A DNA stretch of 23,048 bases from SpSt-600 sp042408195 (GTDB lineage Bacteria; Chloroflexota; Anaerolineae; SpSt-600): positions 1 through 23,048 of the forward strand of contig JBHOQL010000108.1 in NCBI GenBank assembly GCA_042408195.1. Reading direction: 5' to 3'. Positions 8,886 through 14,986 of this stretch are shown in pieces. The notes under the pieces are model-generated. The model was not told the origin of the DNA. It saw only the letters and a program-made list of their open reading frames with translations, and searched no databases. The stretch's first letter is position 1, and each line of letters starts with the position of its first letter. Position numbers and translations under genes: made by a program.

Positions 8886-8904
8886 TTTGCGCAGGGGGTG
8901 CTTT

Positions 8905-9903
8905 TTGTGGCGTAGTATCCGGCGGTTTTTCGTATCCCTGAATACAGCCTCAATCCTCCTGCTTCTCCTAATCTCCCTTATGTTTCTGGCAGGCTTTTTC
9001 CCCCAGTTCCCCCGTGATTCCGTAAAAAGTCCCTCAGAGACTCAATGGTGGTGGGGTGCCATCCGGGAAAGGTACGGCCCCCTTTTCCCCCTCCTCAAAA
9101 CCACAGGCTTAGTGTCCATCTATAACTCCCCCTTGTTCTGGGGAATTTTCCTCCTGCTCCTCATCGGAGCTACCTTCTGCTCGCTCGTCCGCCTTCGTAG
9201 AAGGTTTCACCTAAGCCGCCTGGGGTCCGTATTGGCCCACCTTGGGTTAATACTTTTAGCCCTTGGGTTAGCCCTATCAGCTTTATACCGCCACTTCACA
9301 GACAGCCTGCCCATAATATCTGGAGAAAAGTTTGGAATTGGCCAAAACATCGTCACGGTTAAAAGTGTATGGGTCAAGCGCTCGGCCGATGACACCCCCC
9401 TGGCCTTCGGATGCGAGATCGAGCATGGAAGCAGAACCATCAAGCTTTCTCCGGGGTGGCCTGGAACGGTCAATGGCTTCTTGATAATCCCCCTTTCTTA
9501 TGGGCCTGCTTGGAAAATCAGAGCATCAAAACCCGCCGGAGGAATTACGAGCTTAACCTGGAAAGGAATTGAGAGGGAAGGCGAAATCATTGTACCCTTC
9601 CCTGCCTTGGGAGAAGTCCAAGAAATAACCTTTCCAGAAGTAGGGGCTAAGATGGAAATCTCGGTTCAGACCCAAGGCGCCTTCGTGGATTTGTACGAGC
9701 ACGGACGTCTCACCCACCGCTTGCTTGTTCAGGAAGAGACCAAGATAGAAGGAGAGAAGATACACCTACAGCTCTCCCCTGAACACTATATAATACTGAG
9801 AGCAGTTAAAGACCCAGGGAGCTGGCTATCAGTGGCTGGAGCAGTAGTGATGAGTGTAGGTTTCAGCGTCGCCCTTTTTAGACCTAAAAGGGCAGAGGAT
9901 TGA
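8905..9903 (+). CDS. ResB-like cytochrome c biogenesis family protein
   Basis: This is a membrane protein of 332 residues with four predicted helices: about 14-33, 77-94, 106-128 and 304-324. A soluble domain of about 175 residues lies between the third and last. The pattern of an N-terminal helix with LNTASILLLLL, a helix ending in CSL-x-RLRR, a helix with a conserved His (VLAHLG, H112) and a terminal helix matches the ResB/Ccs1 family of system II cytochrome c maturation. It is shorter than typical ResB (about 450-550), and no ResC/CcsA partner is adjacent, so the role is tentative. I place the start at TTG 8905 because AGGGGG lies at the right distance (8893-8898). The upstream in-frame TTG at 8887 would lie at or before the predicted transcript start. 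Confidence 0.65.
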   Translation: MWRSIRRFFVSLNTASILLLLLISLMFLAGFFPQFPRDSVKSPSETQWWWGAIRERYGPLFPLLKTTGLVSIYNSPLFWGIFLLLLIGATFCSLVRLRRRFHLSRLGSVLAHLGLILLALGLALSALYRHFTDSLPIISGEKFGIGQNIVTVKSVWVKRSADDTPLAFGCEIEHGSRTIKLSPGWPGTVNGFLIIPLSYGPAWKIRASKPAGGITSLTWKGIEREGEIIVPFPALGEVQEITFPEVGAKMEISVQTQGAFVDLYEHGRLTHRLLVQEETKIEGEKIHLQLSPEHYIILRAVKDPGSWLSVAGAVVMSVGFSVALFRPKRAED

Positions 9904-9907
9904 ACTG

Positions 9908-12730
9908 ATGTCGGCCAGGATCGTAGCTCTCCTGGCAATCATAGGGGGGTTCGCCCTTCGATTATACAGACTTGGTGCTCAGAGTCTCTGGTATGATGAA
10001 ACAGTCAGCCTCCTTTTAGCCCACAAGAGCCTCCCGGCTTTGACCGCCCACACGGCAAGGGATATCCATCCACCTTTTTACTATTACCTACTACATTTCT
10101 GGATCAGAACTGCAGGAGATTCGGAATTCTCTGCAGCTTTCCTCTCTCTTTGGTTCGGCGTCCTCCTCCTGGCTCTGACCTACTGGTTTTCCCGCCGGCT
10201 TTTGGGGGAAAACATCGCTTCTATTGCCTGCATTCTTGCTGCTTTGTCCCCCTACCAACTCTGGTATTCCCAAGAAGTCCGGATGTATACCCTGGGAGCC
10301 TGTCTGGGTCTACTGGCAACCGATTTCCTCTTTCGCTCTCTGAATGAACCTCACCATTTGAGGAACTGGTTTCTCTATAGCCTGATGGCTGCCTTAGGCC
10401 TTTACACCCTTTATTACTTCGCTTTCCTTCTTGCAACCTTAGCCCTGTTCTCCCTCTGGGCTGGATTCAAGCGTTGGGGCAGAGGGTATCTTTTGCCTTG
10501 GGCCGGAGCTCAGGCCCTTGCTCTGATCCTCTATTCCCCCTGGCTCGGGATTGCTCTCCGGCAGGTCACGGACCCCCCAGTGCCACCATGGCGCAGCTTC
10601 ACCCCCCTTCCCCAGGTTCTAATCCTTTCCTGGTCCACCTTTTCCTTCGGGCATTCCATGGAGCCCGTAAGAGTATGGCCTTTCCTCCTGCTCACCTTCG
10701 TCCTCTACTTAATAGGGGTGAAGCTCAAAAACGGTTTGGACCGCTACGGCCTCTCGCCGATGGAACGTTCCGCTCTCATAGTCCTTTACACCTTCGGACC
10801 GCTGGCTCTGATCCAGGGACTATCATACCTGACCCCCCTTTACCATCCACGTTACCTTTTCCCTTTCTCCCCACCCTTCTACACTGCCTTAGCCAGTGGT
10901 CTGGCAAGCCTGCGGCGCAGAGAAGCGAAAGCTTTATCCTTCATAGCTATAGTGGCGGTATCCGGATGGTCGACTTTCAGGATGCATTTTGACCCCAAAT
11001 TTGCCTCCGACAACCACCGGGAAGCGGTCAGATTCCTGGAAGAAAGGCTCAGAGCTGGAGATGCGATCTTAATAAATGCAGGGTATGTTTATCCGGTCTT
11101 GAGCTATTATTACCGTGGTCCTATGGGATGGCTTGGAAGGCTCGTGGATTACGATGCCCTGGTAAATGGACCAGTGTTCCTGCAGACCGGCTCCATTGGT
11201 GGCTCTAAATCCCTCGGCTGGGGTAATCCTGAAGCCGACTTCTATCCCACAACCGAGGAAGAAACGGCTAGGGCGCTGAAAAAGGTCTTTGCCCACCATC
11301 CTCGGGTATGGGTTTACCGTTGCTACGATACTGTAGTGGACCCGGGCGGTTTCATACGGCGCTGGCTTGATGAGCATGGACTAAAATTTGAAGATGCCCT
11401 CTTTGCCGGAGAAAGCTACATAAGGGTGCAGGGTTACTTCACCCGCTACCTCCCACCTTACTCTTCGAGGGCGGAAGTGGTCTTTGGAGACTCTCTGGAA
11501 CTGGAAGGGTTCTCGATCTTGGACAACGAGGTAGAAGCAGGCAAAGGGATAGAGGTAGCCTTATACTGGCGCGCTCTGAAGCCAATCCACGAGGATTACA
11601 AGGTCAGCCTGAGGCTTTACACCGAAGCAGGAAAACTCTTAACCCAGGCTGATGAATTACCCGCAGGCTCCCTTTACACTTCCTCCCGCTGGCCGCTGGG
11701 CCAGATCATCTATCACCCAATGAAGATAACAGTGCCTCCGGGGACTCCTCCCGGCTCTTATTATCTGGACCTCGTGGTATACTCCACTGATTCTATGGCC
11801 CCACTGCCGGTCCAAAATGAGAAGTGGGGCGTACAAGGGGTAAAAATGAGGCTGGGAAAAGTGAAGGTGCTCAGGCCGTCAGGGCTGGTAACTCCTCCGG
11901 AACTTCCACGCAAAGTAAGGGCTGATTTTGGCGGGCTAGTGGAACTGAGAGGAGTTGGAGGAATACCGGAAAAGCTCAGAGCTGGAGAAGCCCTGCAGTT
12001 CAAAGTGCTCTGGCATGCCCTCAGTTCCCCCCTTCCGGACCTGGTCGTTTTCACTCAACTCTTGGACAGCAAGGGCACCCCTGTGGTTATAAGGGAAGCC
12101 ATGCCTGCCGATAACCTCTACCCCACGAGTCAGTGGGAGAAGGGGGAGTTCATCCTTGAGGAAATAAAATTTTACGTCCCCGGCAGTATTCCCTCGGGCC
12201 GTTATCGCCTTATCATGGGGCTCTTGCGGGCCGATACCCGGGAGATCCTAACGGTAGGCAAAAGGAATTATGTGCTCCTTGGCTACGTCGAGGTGGAAGG
12301 ACGTGAGCCCAAATTTGCCTATGAAAGTTTGCCTGCCGAACCTATCGATGCGAAGATCGGTGAATTTGCCCTGTTGCGCGGGGTTGAACTGAAGAAAGAA
12401 GTAGGACGCATTTCCGTAACCCTTTACTGGGAAGCTCTCGGCTCCTCCTCCGAACCCTGCAAAATTTTCCTCCACTTGGTAGGACCCGATGGGAAAATTT
12501 CAACTCAGACGGATGCCTTCCCCCAGGAAGGGATATTGCCTACTACCGCATGGCTCAAAGGTGAAAGGCTAATGGACAGGCTTGAGCTGGTTCTGCCTCC
12601 AGACTTACCTCCTGGCCATTACACTCTGATAGCAGGAATGTACGAGCCAGAAACTGGCAGGAGGGCACCTGTGATAATGGAAGGGAAATTGCTGGACTAT
12701 GTTCCCATCAGCGTAATGCAGTTGCCATGA
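9908..12730 (+). CDS. GT39 (PMT-like) membrane glycosyltransferase with three C-terminal repeat domains
   Basis: This 940-residue protein has residues 1 to about 358 as a multi-helix membrane domain with the PMT/ArnT-type signature. WYDE (D30, E31) lies in the first outer loop, with the D52-x-HPPFYYYLLHFW segment downstream. Such enzymes transfer a sugar from a polyprenyl-phosphate donor to a lipid, glycan or protein on the outside of the membrane. A soluble region to about 510 resembles the usual GT39 extracytoplasmic part. Three homologous segments then follow (about 532-630, 678-782 and 821-930), each with a pattern like L-x-W-x-AL ... G-x-x-x-x-Q-x-D ... T-x-x-W-x-x-G-E ... P-PG-x-Y-x-L. 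They look like beta-sandwich modules of unknown role. It starts five bases after the ResB-like gene, with AGAGGA as ribosome site. Confidence 0.8.
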   Translation: MSARIVALLAIIGGFALRLYRLGAQSLWYDETVSLLLAHKSLPALTAHTARDIHPPFYYYLLHFWIRTAGDSEFSAAFLSLWFGVLLLALTYWFSRRLLGENIASIACILAALSPYQLWYSQEVRMYTLGACLGLLATDFLFRSLNEPHHLRNWFLYSLMAALGLYTLYYFAFLLATLALFSLWAGFKRWGRGYLLPWAGAQALALILYSPWLGIALRQVTDPPVPPWRSFTPLPQVLILSWSTFSFGHSMEPVRVWPFLLLTFVLYLIGVKLKNGLDRYGLSPMERSALIVLYTFGPLALIQGLSYLTPLYHPRYLFPFSPPFYTALASGLASLRRREAKALSFIAIVAVSGWSTFRMHFDPKFASDNHREAVRFLEERLRAGDAILINAGYVYPVLSYYYRGPMGWLGRLVDYDALVNGPVFLQTGSIGGSKSLGWGNPEADFYPTTEEETARALKKVFAHHPRVWVYRCYDTVVDPGGFIRRWLDEHGLKFEDALFAGESYIRVQGYFTRYLPPYSSRAEVVFGDSLELEGFSILDNEVEAGKGIEVALYWRALKPIHEDYKVSLRLYTEAGKLLTQADELPAGSLYTSSRWPLGQIIYHPMKITVPPGTPPGSYYLDLVVYSTDSMAPLPVQNEKWGVQGVKMRLGKVKVLRPSGLVTPPELPRKVRADFGGLVELRGVGGIPEKLRAGEALQFKVLWHALSSPLPDLVVFTQLLDSKGTPVVIREAMPADNLYPTSQWEKGEFILEEIKFYVPGSIPSGRYRLIMGLLRADTREILTVGKRNYVLLGYVEVEGREPKFAYESLPAEPIDAKIGEFALLRGVELKKEVGRISVTLYWEALGSSSEPCKIFLHLVGPDGKISTQTDAFPQEGILPTTAWLKGERLMDRLELVLPPDLPPGHYTLIAGMYEPETGRRAPVIMEGKLLDYVPISVMQLP

Positions 12731-12751
12731 ATTCATGCCCTACTTATAAGT

Positions 12752-12780
12752 TTGCAAAACGATGACCTTTGTGCTATAGT
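12752..12780 (+). promoter_or_regulatory. Sigma-70-type promoter of the rpsF operon
   Basis: TTGCAA (12752-12757) and TATAGT (12775-12780) are separated by 17 bases in the 95-base gap upstream of rpsF. The predicted transcript start near 12787 leaves a leader of about 40 bases with a strong AAAGGAGG (12805-12812). The -10 element covers the upstream in-frame ATG at 12769, so that start is not usable on this transcript. Confidence 0.65.
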
Positions 12781-12825
12781 TATCAAGACTTAAAACAAGC
12801 TGGGAAAGGAGGAAGTAGAAAGGTG

Positions 12826-13116
12826 ATGAAGGAATACGAGCTTGCATGCATCCTGCGCCCGGAACTGGAGCAGGGCAAAATTGATTCCACTGTGGAGGAA
12901 CTGAAGCGAGTAATAAAGGGCTTAGGGGGAGAAGTTACCAATGTAAATGCTTGGGGCCTGAGGCGGTTTGCCTATCCTATCCGGAAGAAAAAAGAAGGGT
13001 ATTACGTTTTCTTGAACCTCCAGCTTCCCCCCGAGGCTGTAAAGAATTTGGACCATACCCTTAAGTTCAACGAAAGCGTGCTCCGCTATATGATAGTAAA
13101 AACTTCAGAGGAATAG
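12826..13116 (+). CDS. rpsF: 30S ribosomal protein S6
   Basis: This 96-residue protein is of typical S6 length. It begins MKEYELACILRPEL, which aligns with the first strand of S6, and includes 'WGLRRFAYPIRKKKEGYY' and the ending 'NESVLRYMIVK', both S6 hallmarks. S6 binds S18 and the central domain of 16S rRNA in the small-subunit platform. I chose ATG 12826 because it matches the usual S6 N-terminus. A GTG directly before it (12823) is nearer the GGAGG and is an equally possible start. It is first gene of the rpsF-ssb-rpsR group, the standard bacterial order, with 11 bases to ssb. Confidence 0.95.
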   Translation: MKEYELACILRPELEQGKIDSTVEELKRVIKGLGGEVTNVNAWGLRRFAYPIRKKKEGYYVFLNLQLPPEAVKNLDHTLKFNESVLRYMIVKTSEE

Positions 13117-13127
13117 GGGGCAAAAAT

Positions 13128-13499
13128 ATGGTCAGGGGCCTCAACAAAATTATCCTTATAGGTAATCTCGGTAGGGACCCGGAACTTCGCTATACTCCTA
13201 GCGGTAAGCCTATGGTTTCCTTTAGCCTTGCTACAAGCCGTTCTTGGATTACTTCAGGTGGCGAAAGGAAAGATGCTACCGAATGGTTCAACGTTATAGC
13301 TTGGGGTAATCTTGCGGAAATCTGTAGCCGTCGTCTCAAGAAGGGGTCTAAAGTGTACATAGAAGGCCACCTTCAAACCAGAGCCTGGGATGACCCTGAA
13401 GGTTACCGGCATTACCGCACAGAAGTGGTGGCCAGCGAAATGATAATCTTGGACGAAGAAATCCCAGAAGAAGAGGAAGAAGACGAAATCCCACTATAA
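13128..13499 (+). CDS. ssb: Single-stranded DNA-binding protein
   Basis: This is a 123-residue SSB. The OB fold is clear: LNKIILIGNLGRDPELRYT, VSFSLATSRSW, WFNVIAWGNLAEIC and YIEGHLQTRAW. It coats single-stranded DNA in replication, recombination and repair, normally as a tetramer. The protein is short for an SSB (often 150-180), because the disordered Gly/Gln-rich linker is nearly absent. The acidic tail EEEEEDEIPL follows the OB fold almost at once. The tail ends in leucine rather than the usual phenylalanine of the partner-recruiting tip (DDDIPF in E. coli). Its place between rpsF and rpsR is the classical arrangement. AGGGGGC precedes the ATG. Confidence 0.95.
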   Translation: MVRGLNKIILIGNLGRDPELRYTPSGKPMVSFSLATSRSWITSGGERKDATEWFNVIAWGNLAEICSRRLKKGSKVYIEGHLQTRAWDDPEGYRHYRTEVVASEMIILDEEIPEEEEEDEIPL

Positions 13500-13511
13500 A
13501 GGAGGGAGGAA

Positions 13512-13787
13512 TTGGTTACGGAGCTCAAAGAGCAAGAAGTGCAGCCCCGAAGGTTTGTTCCGAAGAAAAAAGTTTGCTTTTTCTGCGTGGAAAAAATTGA
13601 TCAAATAGATTATAAACAACCAGAACTGCTTCGTCGCTTCTTAAGCGAATGGGGCAGAATTCAGCCGCGCCGGAAGACAGGGACCTGTGCCAAGCATCAG
13701 AGGAAGCTGAGCTTAGCCATAAAGCGGGCCCGCTTCCTTGGCCTACTCCCCTTTACTTCAGAACACATCCGCAAGGGCGGGATGTAG
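13512..13787 (+). CDS. rpsR: 30S ribosomal protein S18
   Basis: This is a 91-residue S18, slightly longer than usual because of a basic N-terminal extension of about 20 residues. The hallmark segments are the IDYK core, 'LLRRFLSEWGRIQPRRKTG' and 'HQRKLSLAIKRARFLGLLPF'. It carries C22, C25, C59 and H62 (CFFC...CAKH), which may bind zinc; this is the 'C+' form of S18. The start is a TTG directly behind an extended GGAGGGAGGA, and no other in-frame start fits as well. It binds S6 and 16S rRNA. The usual following gene rplI (L9) is missing at this locus. Confidence 0.95.
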   Translation: MVTELKEQEVQPRRFVPKKKVCFFCVEKIDQIDYKQPELLRRFLSEWGRIQPRRKTGTCAKHQRKLSLAIKRARFLGLLPFTSEHIRKGGM

Positions 13788-13797
13788 AGGAGATTGA

Positions 13798-14958
13798 ATG
13801 AGCCGGCGCAAACCACCACCTCCAAAGCCTGAAACTAAAAAAGCGCGGGCTATCCGAAAGAGGGAGGAACGCCAGATCCTTTACGTTTACATAGGCCTTG
13901 GAGTAGTAGCTTTTGTAGTTTTCCTGCTGCTGGCGGTAGGATTATATCAGGAATTTTATGTTAAACCCGCTACCCCTGTAGCTCTCGTAGGGAACACTCC
14001 TATAAAGTTGGAAGCCTACCAAAAGAGAGTGCGGCTGGAAAGGTTCAACCTGAAACGCAACATTGAGGCTTTAGAGAACCAGAAAGCTCTACTTGACCCC
14101 CAGAAGGAAGAAGACAAGTTCTACATCCAGCTCATAGATTCCCAACTACAACTGCTCCACTCTCGCCTGGAAAACATCGGCCTTATGGTTCTGGAGCAAA
14201 TGATTGAGGAAGAGCTCATACGGCAGAAAGCAGCTGAGGAGGGGGTAGAAGTAACTCCAGAGGAAGTACAGCTCTATATCGAGCGCTTGTTTGGTTATGA
14301 CCGTACTCCTCTAACCCCAACTCCAACCCCCATAACTTCAACGCAGACCTTCACCGAAACTCCTACCCCGGCGCCGACGCCTATAAGCGAGGAAGATTTC
14401 CGCAAGATGTATCAATCATTCCTTTCCATCATGAACAGAGAAGCTGGGATTTCAGAACAAGAGTACCGGGATATAGTGGCTGTGGATCTCCTCCGGGAGA
14501 AACTCCGCCAGGTCCTTGGGGAAAAGATCCCTACCACCGCTGAGCAGGTCCGTGCTCGTCACATCCTTCTGGACTCGGAAGAAGAGGCCAAAAAGGTGTT
14601 GGAGGAGCTCCGACAGGGGGCTGATTTTGCTGAGCTGGCCAGGAAATACTCAAAGGATGAAGCCACAAAAGAGAACGGCGGCGATCTTGGTTGGTTCCCC
14701 AAGGGCGAGTGGGAGCCCGCTTTTGATGCTGTGGCTTTTACCCTAAAGGTGGGGGAGATAAGCGATATTGTGCGCACTTCTATGGGCTACCATATAATCA
14801 AAGTGGAAGAGCACGAGATGGACCGCGAGCTTGACCCTGAGCGCTTGGCCAGTAAAAGAGCAGCGGCTTTAGATGAGTGGCTTCAACAGGCAAGATATTC
14901 CGATAGGGTTCGTAGGCTCTGGAAGCCGGAAATGGTTCCCCCTGAGAAAACACCTTAA
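13798..14958 (+). CDS. Membrane-anchored PpiC-type peptidyl-prolyl isomerase / foldase (PrsA-SurA-like)
   Basis: This 386-residue protein has a Pro/Lys/Arg-rich cytoplasmic start (1-27) and one transmembrane helix (about 28-50) acting as an uncleaved anchor. A SurA-type N-terminal helical domain (about 60-165) follows, then a Thr-Pro-rich linker (about 168-198). The parvulin/PpiC domain (about 250-340) carries ARHILLDSEEEA, FAELARKYSKDEATKENGGDLGWF and the ending MGYHIIKVEE. It probably helps secreted proteins fold on the outer face of the cytoplasmic membrane. The linker interrupts the helical domain rather than simply joining domains. It starts 11 bases after rpsR and is probably cotranscribed. 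It converges with rel downstream, with five bases between stop codons. Confidence 0.88.
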   Translation: MSRRKPPPPKPETKKARAIRKREERQILYVYIGLGVVAFVVFLLLAVGLYQEFYVKPATPVALVGNTPIKLEAYQKRVRLERFNLKRNIEALENQKALLDPQKEEDKFYIQLIDSQLQLLHSRLENIGLMVLEQMIEEELIRQKAAEEGVEVTPEEVQLYIERLFGYDRTPLTPTPTPITSTQTFTETPTPAPTPISEEDFRKMYQSFLSIMNREAGISEQEYRDIVAVDLLREKLRQVLGEKIPTTAEQVRARHILLDSEEEAKKVLEELRQGADFAELARKYSKDEATKENGGDLGWFPKGEWEPAFDAVAFTLKVGEISDIVRTSMGYHIIKVEEHEMDRELDPERLASKRAAALDEWLQQARYSDRVRRLWKPEMVPPEKTP

Positions 14959-14986
14959 GGCCTTTAGCCAGTATGGCGATAGGCCT
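14958..14986. terminator. Possible bidirectional hairpin between convergent ppiC and rel genes
   Basis: AGGCCT (14958-14963) and AGGCCT (14981-14986) can pair, enclosing a second stem GCCA-GTA-TGGC. The hairpin starts at the ppiC stop and covers the last codons of the opposite-strand rel gene. No strong T-run follows on the plus strand; the minus strand has TTTT about ten bases on. It may end both transcripts, but the support is modest. Confidence 0.35.

Noticed and set aside
8504..8953. 149-codon minus-strand reading frame across the gap before the ResB-like gene
   Set aside because: It covers the ends of two plus-strand genes and a near-consensus plus-strand promoter, has low-complexity Gly/Ser text, and resembles no family I know.
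12781..12825. S6:S18 autoregulatory leader RNA before rpsF
   Set aside because: The predicted leader is about 40 bases, purine-rich and without a stem carrying the CCG bulge expected for that motif.
12769..12825. Upstream ATG extension of rpsF
   Set aside because: The ATG at 12769 precedes the -10 element of the promoter, and S6 proteins start at the MKEYEL-equivalent position.
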